A stretch of 64,000 nucleotides of DNA from Aplidium turbinatum (GCA_918807975.1 OU964918.1:58140477-58204476), one strand, 5' to 3'; positions 1 through 11,600 are shown, numbered from the stretch's first letter. Program-made: numbers and translations. Notes: generated from the sequence alone by a model not told the origin.

Positions 1-494
1 ACTTCAAGCTCTCTTTTGGAGCTTCCTCAGTCAATTTCCGCAATCACTTTGTTACATGAAAACTAGACCAACTCTAACAATCTGAAAAATCACTTTATTA
101 AATACATGGTCCTGCTTTTTTAGATTCATCAAACGCTAGTATTTTCACAACAACACTTTCAAAAAATTTATGAAATAGAAAAGTTCCAATGTATCAAAGT
201 AAGCCCGTAAACCGACTACGGAGGGAGAGAGAGAGAGACAAGAGGGGTCTTGATGCGACTGATTGAAAACTTTATTTATGTAAACACTGGTTCCAAAACA
301 TGTAATAACAAATTGAAAATTTTTACTAAGAATTGTTTAACTAACTACACGAAAATGTGTAGTGTCAGTAAAATAGGAAGACAGTGCAAGCTTTACATAA
401 AATAACTTAACAGAAATAAGAAACAGCAAACACAATATTAGGCTTTTGTTTGATTTGCTGATCTCCGAAAATTTGGACGATGTGTTGTCAAAGC
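1..494. other. No gene recognised
   Basis: No convincing coding sequence on either strand. A short GA-rich simple repeat lies at about 221-241. The downstream exons missing from paralogue B (the minus-strand lectin gene at 2423-3441) are not found here. Confidence 0.5.
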
Positions 495-705
495 AGTACG
501 CTATCTCAGTGATTAAACGCTCGACTGAAGATCAAGCGGCGCTGGTTCGGCTCTCCGGGTGTGCGCTTGAGCAAAAAACGTCAGATCAGGTCATTTTCAG
601 CTCTCCATTCAACAGCAGTCAGTGGACAGAATAATGCTCGACAGCAACTATCGGAAACTTGTTCTCTCAATATCGGTAATCGGCCCTGCGTTGGTAGTTC
701 AAAGC
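495..705 (+). repeat. tRNA-derived SINE, family II, copy 1
   Basis: Aligns with copies at 30115-30420 (plus) and 16065-16345 (minus). The head carries an A-box-like stretch (TATCTCAGTGATTAAACG) and a B-box-like stretch (GGTTCGGCTC). The body shares the phrases CTCTCCATTCAACAGC and CGGCCCTGCGT with the other copies. The tail is shorter than in the 30115 copy. Confidence 0.7.
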
Positions 706-779
706 CTGAATCGCGGCCCTCAACCATTCTTTTTGCGGCCCTCATCAAAGTAGCAAAAAAATATATATTTGTGTTAAAA

Positions 780-1620
780 GAAATGCTCAACATGACGAGA
801 ATACATCATTGTTCCATAACTTACGTACTTGCAATTGCAAGGGAGTTTATTGGGGGAGTTACGCCAAAATTCAACATTTGGGATGGATTTCTCACTTTCT
901 ATTCCATTCACGGGGCAACAAGAAAGATGTATCGTGAATACCGTGCAAGTCTTGTAGAAACACATTTGGATCCGCCAAAGTTGTGCTCAGATGCAACAGA
1001 TGGGTGTCTTTCCATGTTAGGGAAGAATTACAATCTTTATGGACCCGTTAACAGATGACGTGAAGACTAAGAGGATAATCTTACATCTGCAATGTGTCAC
1101 CACTACATTTTACACCAAGAAAATATCGTTGCTACGTCATGGATGATGTCTATTGTAATGTGATTGAAATCAAAACATCAACAGTAGATAGGATTTGTGC
1201 AAATGTGCTTAACTATCGCAAGTTTAAGCAATTTTCGACAGATGTTGATGTTGACTAAGGATCCGTGTGCATGTTCACAGCCGTTCGGTGGTTTAGTCGT
1301 GTTATAAGTCGCCAAAATATTTATGTGTCACTCTCAGAATTCAATGCGTTTGATGAAGATAGTAAAATCATTCCTCGAATGAGCAACAAAAAATGGATTA
1401 TTGATTTGGCATCCATGGTTGATCACATCACCACACCTTTCGTCTTTGAACAGCTTCCTACAAGGTAACGAGTTCTCTCACAATTTTTACAGCACAGTGT
1501 TTCCATTTATTGCAAAGCTTCGTCATAAAACGCAGCTTGTAGGCTACGTGGTTTCACGACACATTTTGCATCACTTTCAAAGCACCAAGTCAGGTCACGG
1601 TGGTGTGAGAAGCGGTGAAT
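780..1620 (+). mobile_element. Decayed hAT transposase relic (GTF2IRD2/ZBED-like)
   Basis: Broken plus-strand reading frames contain pieces typical of the hAT transposase core seen in GTF2IRD2/ZBED5-like proteins. LCSDATDGCLSMLGKN corresponds to the TTDGAPSM block. HYILHQEN corresponds to the CIIHQE block. FTAVRWFSRVISR corresponds to the TEVRWLSRG block, followed by KKWIIDLASMVDHIT, matching the W-DLAFLVDIT block. The frame shifts between blocks and has many stops, so this is a dead copy. Its ends and target duplication were not found. It lies just beyond the point where paralogue B loses its intron homology to C, so it may mark the break in that gene. Confidence 0.6.
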
Positions 1621-2422
1621 AAGCCAGCCTCGTGTCATGTAAGCTATTGAGTTTCTTCCTTCCACACTTTTTCTTTGTTTATATTGGTTTAAATAGGCAA
1701 AACCATTAAACAGATATTATAAATGGGCCCTTAAATAGCCGTGCCCCTCTCCATGGCTAAAGGGTAGTTGACGTGAGATCGGTTGGCACTGCCCTGTGTC
1801 TAAAGTGTATCTGGAATATATCGTAACTCAAGCTCAAATTTTTAATACACAGCAACCATATAGTTTGAGCACAGTAGAGATACAGTAAGGATAATTTTAA
1901 ATCCATCTAGTCATTCTAACGGAAAGACTTGATTTTAACGAGAGAGGAAGGGTACTGAATGTTTGAGGCCAAACAACGAATTTTCACGCGCAAAACCAGA
2001 ATCAAAGCGGCTTTTATATCTAGCAACATAAAATTAGCAACTTTTGTATGATCGAAAGCAGAGCCTACGCCCACTGGCCTACAGTGTTGTCACTGGCACT
2101 GTGTATACTGTATGTTGTGCGTTGTCAGAAATGTTGTCATCTTCTAAATCTTTATCTTGTTAAAATGAAGTTTTGACCAGTAATTCAACACTGTCATCAA
2201 GCGATAACTGGAGCTTTGATGCGCATTTAATGTACCAGGTGCATATTGGATGTTTTGACGCAACTACATAAAAAGATGGAAGAAAAGGGTTACTAAAATT
2301 TTGAGCAATATTGTTATAAATTGCTTTACATAGATGCAAAAAAAACAATTATATATTATGAAACATTGATTGATGACATATGTTTTGCTTTGGAAATATG
2401 GATGAATATTCTTTTTACTTAC

Positions 2423-3441
2423 AATCCATCCACCACCATCCGTTTCCATGTCACAGTAAACCCTTACACGGGTCAAGTCACCATTCCCATATGGATAGAT
2501 AGTATAAACTCCACTCTCGCTGATTCCATCATCGGAAAGAAAGTCTGAGCATGTTTGTGGAAATATTGCATCTACAAGAAGTTACGCAATCCAATATTTA
2601 TTCAGGAAACAAAGTCATACTTTTGATAGAACACATTCTTTAAGAAAACCTACAATCTAAAATCAAACGACGTCTTCTGTCAAAAAGTAAATAAGTATTA
2701 CGCAAAAAATAAGTTACAGTTTAATCATTTCGAAAAGTTATGATATAATATATAATTAAAAACAACTTATAGCTATTTAACAGAGGCATGTTTCGTTTCT
2801 AACACTAGTTGCAACGTTCATCTGATGAAAGTGAAAGTAACCAAAGAATAAAGAAAAGAAAAAGAAAGTAACTTTTCACTTTCATCGGATGAAAGTGAAA
2901 GTGTTTTCATCAGATAAACGTTGCAACGTGCTAGAAACAATAGTTGTCCTGATGAATACCCAAACTTTACAGCATTCAGAGGCATGTTTTTAATTTGAAG
3001 GCATGATTTATATCAAGTGAACTAAAATAATAATTTGAAGTAACACGTTTTGTTTTACTTTTCTGCAACTAATTTTCATACAATCTTGTTTTTCAGCAAT
3101 TATTAAAACATTAAAAATCAAACAAAAAAGTTCTTACAAGTGTAAAAATACTTGGCGCGGAAAAAATGATTTAGCTTTTGCAAACGATTATGTCAAAGCA
3201 ACGATAAAAAGACTTTTCTCTGTGAACTTTTAACCTTTTTGATGATACCGTATGTAGACTTGTTGTATTATGACGTACGTTTGAGGTCTTCTATATCACA
3301 ACAGTTGCACTTTTCCGTTGGATCTTGTGTTTCCATGGGTTCCTCATCGCCATTAAATCCTTTCAATCCCGCTCCGAAGTTGATCTGAACCTGACAGCCC
3401 AAAGTTAATATCACAAGTAGAAGAGTAATTACAAATGTCAT
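2423..3441 (-). CDS. FReD lectin paralogue B (secreted), 5' part only
   Basis: Two exons are visible on the minus strand. Exon 1 (3441-3279, 163 nt, ends phase 1 at GT) encodes a signal peptide ([19 protein letters not shown]), a three-triplet collagen remnant (GLK GFN GDE, residues 25-33) and the paired cysteines EKCNCC before the FReD. Exon 2 (2571-2423, 149 nt) encodes the first FReD segment with PQTCSDFL and [12 protein letters not shown], whose two cysteines form the first domain disulfide. Lengths and phases match paralogues A, C and D. An acceptor AG lies 7 nt before ATG. The next intron aligns with that of C down to about 1900, then homology stops; the remaining four exons are not found in 1-2422, so the gene is broken or continues left of the window. 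Known of the family: carbohydrate or acetyl-group recognition in innate immunity. Inferred: a secreted, possibly dead copy. Confidence 0.8.
2794..2942. mobile_element. Foldback MITE, GTTGCAACGTTCATC family, copy 1
   Basis: Palindromic element whose arms read AGTTGCAACGTTCATCTGAT inwards, with CTTTCATC-type repeats in the middle. The same arm occurs at 8951-9104 and, as one arm only, at about 24355-24420. Non-coding. Confidence 0.6.
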
Positions 3442-3449
3442 GATTACTC

Positions 3450-4740
3450 TGTAAGAAACAGTGATTGCAAATCAAAAATATTTTGGTTTGTTTTTATTTA
3501 TGGTTTAGCTTTTAGTAGGCTGGGCTATCATCAGCATGCTTATGAAGCCATACTTGAGCTGGCGGTCTAAGGCTAAGATCTTGATTTCGAGAATGCTTAC
3601 AGATGTTAACGCAGCGTTTGTTAACTGGTGCGCTGCGTCGCACCAGTGAGCCATGAAATGGACCAGTTGAACCGCAGGGAAATCGAAAATTTGTTCAACA
3701 AAATCTGTACATTACTATTAATCTGTGCGCGAAGCGCAAGTCTCTCATTAACTACTTATTTTATTTGTACATGAACACTAAACGTGTGTACCAGTTCTTA
3801 TTGATATTTTGCTATTTTCAGACTGAATGATTTCGATATGCTTTTAGTTTGTATATGCTGGGTAGTTCAATTTAAGACGTAATATTTTGTTGAAGTTAGA
3901 TCTAAATTATTGTTCAGCTAAAATGCTGTGCTGTGTGCTTTCATAATTTGAAGTTATTACAATATTAAAGGCTTTACTTTTTACATTTTTTTCTTTTTTT
4001 TCGACTTATTTAATTGAAGATGCACTACTTTAAAGATAGTGTAACTGAGACCTGTGTAATAAAAAGTTGCAAGCAATTCAAAATAAATACCGCAATACCC
4101 AAGAGAAAGTCGTGCTCATATCGCTCGTTCTTTGAGCCACCACATTTTCAGAGGTGCAGGTGCGCCCTGAGGTAAAAACGGTTAAGAAAGATAGCGTTAA
4201 ATAATAGCTTCCTACAAGACATTGTGTTAAACAAATCGGAGCGTGCTTATTATCTCAATTATAACACCTGCACAAGCCCGGGTATGAAACCTTTTGCTTA
4301 GAAATTTAAACTGACAAGCTAATTGATGCAAGCTAATTGATGAAATGAATAAATAGTCAACTAACTTCGCCACTTAGGCCTACCCTATACTGATTGCTTT
4401 TATTCTCATCCTTAGATGCCTATTGGCTTTTTTGCATTTGCGTGACTTACCAGATAGTCGCAGAAGCGTATTTTTTAATATTTTCAAACTGGTCTAGCCA
4501 GTTGAGTAGGAACTTGATCCCGCGGAAAATCTAACTGGGACCCAGTCGAGTATCTCAAGTGAAGCCCAACATATCGCCTTTTTAGTACTCAGATGGGCTT
4601 CAGTTGTCATGGCTGCCTGTGATATTGTAGTAAGCTCCGCAAAAAGATAAAGCATCATGGATTCATTAAACTTAGCAATTGATGATAAAATAGAACAGTC
4701 GACTACTTGACTCCCTTTTTCAATAAAAATAGTCAACTTC
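3450..4740. other. Upstream of paralogue B, no gene recognised
   Basis: No exon, RNA gene or boundable element was recognised. A short palindromic patch near 3608-3645 contains GTGCGCTGCG-type repeats. Any promoter or 5' UTR exon for paralogue B should lie here but could not be identified. Confidence 0.4.
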
Positions 4741-4859
4741 GCCAATGGCCTTTGCCATATTGACAGCAGTGTACGCAGGATTTTTTTCAAGGATCAGGAG
4801 CAAAATAAATGCTTTTCGAATCGAAACGAAATGAAAAAAATTTAAAAACGCTCTTTTGC

Positions 4860-4932
4860 TAATAATATAGTCATATTGATATAATATAATAACATGATAT
4901 AATATAATGATATAAAATGATATAATAACACT
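4860..4932. repeat. AT-rich simple repeat
   Basis: Irregular repeats of GATATAAT and TAATATAAT. Confidence 0.6.
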
Positions 4933-5601
4933 CTTGACGTCGCATTAATGACTCAATGAACCACGCGTATTGAGGTAACGTTCAGTGGCGTACGCAGGAT
5001 TTTGATACTGGGATTGGGAGAATTGATTTGATTTGAGATGTTTCATCAAGAGTAGCTTAATGCTACTTCTATTTGCTTCTGTTTGCCAACATCGAACATC
5101 TTCACCGTTTCACGAGCATTTAATGTTGAACAAGTCGTATGATATCAACCGTTGAAACCATGGCTTACTACTGTATATTACAGGCCTCCCAGACGTGCAG
5201 TGCCACCTAAAAACTGGAGGCGAGTGATTTAAAATCACATTTAACGTGTAATTGGTACAGACCAACCATTTTACCGTTTTGCAACCATTTTTACATTTCT
5301 GACTGTCAAACTTACTACTTCTACACAGAACAAATGTTGCTAGATATTGAAACAACATAAAACAACTGATTTTGCTATAGGTTGTGAAATGCTGGGAAAG
5401 CATGCAAAATTGCGATTTAACCAATTGTCAACAAAGGAAACTTAAAGTTTATCAACATGAAAATGTATGCATTACACTCAATTCAACAATATTCATAAAC
5501 AAATATGCAGTTATATGTATGCTGTGAGCTTGGAGTTTTACATTGCGAATTAATAAATTGTCACTTCACTTCTGGCAATATACGAAAGTCACATGCTAGC
5601 A

Positions 5602-5957
5602 CAGTGATTCTCAACCTTTTTTTTTTGTGGCCCATTTTTACCAAGCAGAAATTTCTGTGATCCATTATTCTGTCCACACTGTTGTAGTAGCTTTAAATCA
5701 AGGTTCGTATATGGTGCAATACAAGACATTGATTGCAACATGCCACCGAATCTATAATAATTAGAACAAAAATTGCCACTCTGTAGTAAAAAACAACAGC
5801 ATCATTCACTGTTACCACTATCAAAACTACTAAACTAACGCACAAGTGTAAAATTAGCTACAGTGAAACAAATGAAACTAAACTTTTCAATGAATCTAGC
5901 ATTTTTTAAATAGTTCTGCGGTCCATCTCAAAATGTTTCCATAGCTGAGAACCGCTG
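5602..5957 (-). mobile_element. Non-autonomous hAT, left-arm copy
   Basis: The start reads CAGTGATTCTCAACC and the end ACCGCTG. The target duplication TGCTAGCA is at 5594-5601; its partner is split by the MITE insertion at 5961. It is the inverted counterpart of 7062-7420. It has no coding capacity. Confidence 0.75.
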
Positions 5958-5960
5958 TGC

Positions 5961-6169
5961 CACATGGACTTCTAAATAGTAAAATCTGGACTGGACACGC
6001 AGTGGACAACATTAGGCCAAACTGTTGGTACAACAGTAAGCCAACAGTGGACCAACAGCCAAGTAACTAACCCTGTTGGTCCACTGTTGGCCAACTGTTG
6101 TACCAACTGTTCGGCCTAATGTTGTCCACTGCGTGTCCAGTCCAGATTCTACTATTTAGAAGTCCATGG
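5961..6169. mobile_element. Palindromic MITE inserted in the left arm
   Basis: Near-perfect palindrome of about 209 bp. Its ends read ATGGACTTCTAAATAGTA on both strands, and the interior contains inverted CCAACAGTGGACCAACAG-type repeats. It is flanked by the 6-bp duplication CTGTGC (5955-5960 and 6170-6175). It is absent from the matching site of the right arm (around 7050-7060), which serves as the empty-site reference. Confidence 0.8.
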
Positions 6170-6389
6170 CTGTGCTAGCACAATCAAAACAATAAAACAT
6201 ATGGGGCCCTACGTTGTGGAAGTCAGACAAATTAGCATCAGTTCTGTAGTTTCAAAACTTTTAGCTTTGCCTCCTTGTTGCTACAAGGTGTGTACAAGCG
6301 CGAATGATTGTTAAACAAAATATTGAACAGGGTTGCAGCATGCTGTTTACTTGCACACAGCCCATAAAAATCTGAGATTTTCAGCAACG

Positions 6390-6955
6390 GTTTTCTACCA
6401 ATGCACTTCAGAAAAAGTTTGGCAAACTGCGCCAGGGCTCAGGTGGTGCATATTTTATTACTGCACAGCAAGTGCTTGAAAAAGTTGATATTTACAAAAC
6501 CAAACTTCTTCTTGGCATAGACAAAAACCTGTTAAAAAGTGCTAATGCTGGTGGTCACTCTTGCTTGAAATGTGATATTTCTATGTCATAAAACGTTTGC
6601 ACAGTCTTTGAAAATTTGGACAAATTAGAGGGCTCACTGCGTACAGATGTAAGATGACATTGTTGTATATTGCTGGTTATGTTGTGCCTAATTTTGATGT
6701 TGATGACACCGGTTTTTATTACAAAAAGTATGGTGAATACATGAAAAAAATAAATCGGGGGGGATTGACTATTCCTGGCGATAACGTCTGCCAGTGGGTG
6801 TTTTACAGCTACATACTTTTTCGAGAAGTGGCAAATGTAACTTGTCGTAAATTTCTATGTGTTCTTTTGCTTTGTGCAAGTAAACAGCATGCTGCAACTG
6901 CAACCCTGTGCAATATTTTGTTTAACAATCATTTGCGCTTGCACACCTCGTAGCA
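6390..6955 (+). pseudogene. P-element/THAP9-like transposase fragment
   Basis: Two blocks, in different frames and separated by stops, resemble the C-terminal half of P-element/THAP9 transposases. The first contains LRQGSGGAYFITAQQVLEKV and later GGHSCLKC. The second (6654-6950) contains LLYIAGYVV, then RGGLTIPGDNVCQWVFYSYI and CRKFLCVL. The AGYVV and GGLT-P blocks and the paired cysteines are characteristic. The 5' part of the transposase is not present. It sits in the loop of the inverted repeat, so it is probably what remains of the element that formed it. Confidence 0.6.
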
Positions 6956-7061
6956 ACAAGGAGGCAAAGCTAAAAGTTTTGAAACTACAGAACTGATGCT
7001 AATTTACTTGACTTCCACAACGTAGGGCCCCATATGTTTTATTGTTTTGATTGTGCTAGCA

Positions 7062-7420
7062 CAGCGGTTCTCAGCTATGGAAACATTTTGAGATGGGCCG
7101 CAGACCTATTTAAAAAATGCTAGATTCATTGAAAATTTTAGTTTCATTTGTTTCACTGTAGCTAATTTTACACTTGTGCGTTGGTTTAGTAGTTTTGATA
7201 GTGGTAACAATGACTGATGCTGTTGTTTTTTTTACTACAGAGTGGCAATTTTTGTTCTAATTATTATAGATTCGGTGGCATGTTGCAATCAATGCCTTGT
7301 ATTGCACCATATACGAACCTTGATTTTCAGCCACTGCAACAATGTGAACAGGATAATGGGTCACAAAAACTTGTGCTTGGTAAAAATGGGCCACAAAAGA
7401 AAAAAGATTGAGAATCACTG
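7062..7420 (+). mobile_element. Non-autonomous hAT, right-arm copy
   Basis: 359 bp, start CAGCGGTTCTCAGC, end GAGAATCACTG. A perfect 8-bp target duplication TGCTAGCA lies at 7054-7061 and 7421-7428. Non-coding. Confidence 0.85.
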
Positions 7421-8324
7421 TGCTAGCATGTGACTTTCGTATATTGCCAGAAGTGACAATTTATTAATTGGCAATGTAAAACTCAATTCAAAGCTCACAG
7501 CATGCATATAACTGCATATTTGTTAATGAATATTGTTGAATTGAGTGTAATGCATACATTTTCATGTTGATAAACTTTAAGTTTCCTTTGTTGACATTTG
7601 GTTAAATTGCAATTTTGCATGCATTCTAAGCATTACACAACCTATAGCAAAATCAGTTGTTTTATGTTGTTTCAATATCTAGCAACATTTGTTCTGTGTA
7701 GAAGTAGTAAGTTTGACGGTCAGAAAGGTTAAAATGGTTGCAAAATGGTAAAATGATTGGTCTGTACCAATTACACGTTAAATGTGATTTTAAATCACTC
7801 GCCTCCAGTTTTTAGGTGGCACTGCACGTCTGGGAGGCCTGTAATATAGTAAGCCATGGTTGAAACACATTTTCCAAGAAAGAAAAAATGTACCATCGCT
7901 TCGTTTTCGTATGCCACTGCATACTGACTACTTTGATTTTTGATGTAAGATGCCTATAGACTTTTCCATAATGTAGCACTTACTTTTAAACCTCAAGGTC
8001 ACAACCACAAACTTACATCAAAATACGTCTCGTTTTGTGCAGGAACGTTTCTCTTCAACCAGGTATACTGTAGCCTATGTGTACGACACTATTTATACAG
8101 CATTTCGTGATTAAAGTATACAATCGAAAATTGGTTAAGGTTTACTGCAGGTTTACACTATCATTTTGTTTATTTGTAAATAACTAATAAAGCAGCCTTA
8201 ACACTAAGCAAGATCTTAAGCCGATTTTCGAAATGTTCTGTTTTCGTACTGTCAATGTAAAATAAGGTTTAAATCCCTTAGATTTCATCGCTTTCTGATC
8301 GAGCAACAAACTTTTATGAAGCTC

Positions 8325-8517
8325 AGTGAAAGTGGCCTAGTGGTGAGAGTCCTGGCACGACATTAAAAAGAGCGTCGGATTGACACCGACTAAAATCGTG
8401 ATGTGTCTTTGATACGACACTCAATGGCATGTCTGAATGTAGACACAAAGATTTCCTTCCAAGCCCTCACGTCCACTTAATTCGAATGTTCAATCGTCGG
8501 GCGTAAGACTGCATAGG
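8325..8517 (+). repeat. tRNA-derived SINE, family I, copy 1
   Basis: The head carries GGCCTAGTGGTGAGAGTCCT (A-box like). The body and tail match copies at 14379-14580, 21279-21437 and 58541-58739: a CTTCC block followed by CCACTTAAT and a GGCGTAAG-type end. Diverged copy. Confidence 0.65.
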
Positions 8518-8694
8518 ACAAAGCTGGTTACAACGCCATACTTTTGTACCAAACATCACTTCGTTTGCTGTCGGTGAGCTTACTCTTATAGTTGGGCTTA
8601 CGGCTGAAATTCCATTTTTTTCGGTTCTTGTAATACATGGTCTTTTTCTTACTGCAAGACATTTTCTTACTTATGACACATTTTGGATCGCACC

Positions 8695-9295
8695 GTTTTT
8701 GTACAAGTATTGTTTTTGAGTATTTGCCTTTAGGCATGGCTTTGTTGTAAAATCAGTTTTCCGAAAATTCCAAGCTGACATAATATAGCCAATTGACGTT
8801 TTAATACCAAAAATAATAAAATTGATGCCACAGGCCATTTTGACATCATTTGATGAGCATAAACAGTAAAGAAGAGCAAGATATTGAAAAAACATCTAAC
8901 AAAAAAATGTTTGAATACTGAAAACTTTGGGTGTTCATCAGGACAATTATCGTTTATAACACTAGTTGCAACGTTCATCTGATGAAATAAAAAGTAAAAG
9001 CAACAACAAACAACAACAAACAGTGAAGCAATAAACCATCCTGTTTGTTGATGCTTTACTTTCAATTTCATCAGATGAACGGTTGCAAATAGTGCCATAA
9101 ACGAAAAAAATGTTTTGTACAAACATTGTTTTTGAGTGTTTGCCTTTAAGCATGACCTTGTTGTAAAATTAGATTTCCAAAAGTTTCAAGCTGACATAAT
9201 ATGGCCAATTAACGTTTTAGTACCAAAAACAAAAAAATTTGATGCCGCAGGCCATTTTGACATCACTTGATAAGCATCAACAGATATACAGTAAC
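8695..9295. repeat. Direct duplication (about 185 bp, 417 bp apart) with a MITE between
   Basis: The segment 8695-8880 recurs at 9112-9295 (both contain AGCTGACATAATAT and CAGGCCATTTTGACATCA). Between the copies lies a foldback MITE at about 8951-9104 with GTTGCAACGTTCATCTGATG arms. The long minus-strand frames here come from the repeat and are not genes. Confidence 0.65.
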
Positions 9296-9487
9296 CATAC
9301 TGCGCAATCTGCTTGAGTCCTTTTCTGAACAATTAATTTTATCTCTTAAATACTTCTTGACCTGTAGTTGCGCTGCGTAATTTTTTAAGATCATTTTGTA
9401 TGAGCGAGGTAAGCGGTTTCTCAAATGTATAGATTTGGTCATACTTTTTGCTGTGATACTGTATGATTCTTTAGCATATTTTATCTT

Positions 9488-9533
9488 ATAGGCTTGAAAA
9501 GGGCTGTATGACTAGCCGAAAACGTTAGCTTAT
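9488..9533 (+). ncRNA. Decayed hammerhead-ribozyme-like motif
   Basis: Stem I pairs ATAGGC (9488-9493) with GCTTAT (9528-9533) over six base pairs including one G-U. The first core block reads TTGAAAA in place of CUGANGA (two changes). Stem II is GGCT/AGCC, followed by GAAA, a minimal stem III (AA-CG-TT) and A at the cleavage position. All helices remain but the changed core predicts no activity. Confidence 0.45.
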
Positions 9534-10315
9534 TGTTTTTTTTTCTTTATACTGTTAAATGTAGTGTGGTTGCTGAGTTACGTCTGTTTATGGTTTAAAA
9601 AAGTTACCTCTCTTCCTAAAGTGTATTATAAACAGATATGGTGCTAGAGTAGACTAAGTAAAATATATTTGGTAGGCAACAAACAAAATAAACGTCGTGG
9701 TTTTGTGGCTTACTGCAGCATTACATGCAAACCCACGTTTGATTTTCCCTCACAAACTAAAGATCTTCATACCGAACAACTGAGATAAAGCTCGACCCTG
9801 TCAAACACAGAATCAAACAAATTGAAAGGACCTGTGCTGTGCATAGTACACAACAAATAAAAAGTAAAATAAAAAACATGTTTAACGTGGTGGTCATGTC
9901 TGCTGTTCATTGGTACCAATTATTTTTTTCAGATTCGGAAGGATTAAGGTCGACGATCATTTTCATGTTACCACTAAGTCAGAATAATTTTCAATCCAGT
10001 TAAGCTGAGAACAAAAGGCAACAAACTGTGCAGGAGCGCTTAGCCATGGAGCATACATGGTTCATCAAACAGAAACGAAAATGAACTAGAAAATTCTGAA
10101 AAGTTTGCCACAGCTCAAATCATCGTTTCATATTGGGCTTTTTTTGATTTAGCTGGCTTGCATTTTTCTGTGTTTTTTTTTGCGTTTGCGCAAGATGGTT
10201 GCTGTGTATATTTCTGTTTACTAACATAGATGACTTATACAAACTAGATTGATCAGAAAAAGGTTTTATTTCACAATTTAGTTTCTTGATATGGACAATT
10301 GTCTGGACAAAAATT

Positions 10316-10525
10316 TACTGAAGTCTTGTGTTTTAGCTTATTTGTATCAAAATACCACTTCTTTGCGCTTTTTGGTTTTTCCAATTACTCAAGTCTTGTT
10401 TTTTAGCTTATTTGTATCCAAATACCACTTCTTTGCGCTTTTTGGTTTTTCCAATTACTCAAGTCTTGTTTTTTAGCTTATTTGTATCAAAATACCACTT
10501 CTTTGCGCTTTTTGGTTTTTCCAAC
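10316..10525. repeat. 70-bp tandem repeat, three copies
   Basis: Three near-identical copies of a 70-bp unit. AAGTCTTG starts each at 10321, 10391 and 10461, and each contains CACTTCTTTGCGCTTTTTGG. No spacers of different sequence, so not CRISPR. Surrounding 9630-10300 and 10640-11380 hold nothing recognised. Confidence 0.9.
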
Positions 10526-10639
10526 TTTGGTTTTGTAAAGTATTCACATTTACTTTCAAGAAATATTTGCTCTTTCTTTGAAACTATTATTGTTGATCTC
10601 ATTCAAAGGATGTTTAACTCAATCTGACTCCGCAATCAC

Positions 10640-11380
10640 ATTATTAAATTTATATATTTAAGTCATTTTGGAGTCATGACAATCAATGCTACAGGTTAAT
10701 GAGGACTGGGAGATGGAAAGCGATATGACATTAATTCTACTTACCAGTTACTTTCTTGAAAGAAGTAATAGGAATTAAACGCGGATTTATTCCGTCTCTT
10801 GAAGGTATAAATGTCAATGAGGTTTTGGAAACTTTTTAACAACAACGAATTAGGCCTCCCACAAGCTTGAAAAGTATCACGACATGTGTTGTGTTATTCC
10901 ATGTAAAATATTTTAGTATTGTTCAGTAAAAAATTAAAAAAATAGGAATATACTTGAATTTTAACGAAACGAAAATTGCAAGAAAAATAGTCAAGACAAA
11001 GAAAAGCATTTTTTTTGAACGCGAATATGCTACACGAAGCTTTAAAAATTACTGACTCTTCAATGTCCGTAGTGACTAGCAGAGATGTTCAAAATTCCCT
11101 TTTCTAAGACTTTGAGTTAGTTCTAATTTGACAAGCACAAGATCCGATCCTGATGTGAATGATTTGGAAATTTTAAAGATCCTATTCTAATCCTGCCAAT
11201 TATTATCAACCATTTTGTGAATATCTTTGTATTCCGGGCCACCCTAAAACACAATCCTTAAATCATTGAGAAAAAAAACTTTCCTGAATTTTAAATGACA
11301 TGTTGATATAATTTAGATTCCATTTCAATGGCATTTACAACTTGGGTGCATACTACACTGTGTACACCAAAACTATAGCT
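10640..11380. other. No feature recognised
   Basis: No coding or bounded repeat structure seen. Confidence 0.4.
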
Positions 11381-11524
11381 CACTTCGTGTCATGGGTGGG
11401 GAGGGGGTTCAAGTTCTTTTATTTCGCATCATCAGCACATGTGAAAAAAACAATACAAGATTGCAATGTGAACTAAACTGTTTGCTAAAGCTTGTTCTAA
11501 TCCTAATCCAGTTTTTACGCGGAA

Positions 11525-11600
11525 ATCAAGATCCTCTTCTGAACAATACTGATCCTCTTCCGAACAATAAAGATCCTCTTCTGAACAATACCCAGTTTTT
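11525..11600. repeat. Short tandem repeat (about 24 bp, three copies)
   Basis: Three copies of GATCCTCTTCTGAACAATA with small changes. Confidence 0.7.

Larger units (their letters stand above)
5154..7866. repeat. Large inverted repeat (arms about 1 kb, loop 0.5 kb)
   Basis: The left arm is about 5154-6362 and the right arm about 6876-7866. They are highly similar reverse complements (for example GGCGAGTGATTTAAAATCAC on the left and its complement near 7780-7800). The loop at about 6363-6875 is unique and encodes a P-element-like transposase fragment. The left arm is longer because a palindromic MITE (5961-6169) inserted only there. Each arm carries the same non-autonomous hAT copy, so that hAT insertion predates the inverted duplication. 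Confidence 0.85.
4983..7919. mobile_element. Possible DNA transposon enclosing the large inverted repeat
   Basis: The left end reads CAGTGGCGTACGCAGG. The right end, on the opposite strand, reads CAGTGGCATACG. These twelve bases could be terminal inverted repeats enclosing the foldback at 5154-7866. The flanking 8-mers do not match, so the boundaries are tentative. Other CAGTG-GTACGCAGGATTT ends occur near 4770 and 61088. Confidence 0.35.

Noticed and set aside
2321-2548. Plus-strand open frame
   Set aside because: It is antisense to the first FReD exon of paralogue B.
4494-4790. 98-codon minus-strand frame
   Set aside because: No recognised domain, no splice partners; it ends beside a repeat terminus and is likely chance.
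8730-9153. Overlapping minus-strand frames of up to 130 codons
   Set aside because: They span the direct duplication and the MITE; composition is low-complexity.
10316-10525. Regular repeats resembling a CRISPR array
   Set aside because: Contiguous 70-bp tandem units without unique spacers, in animal DNA.
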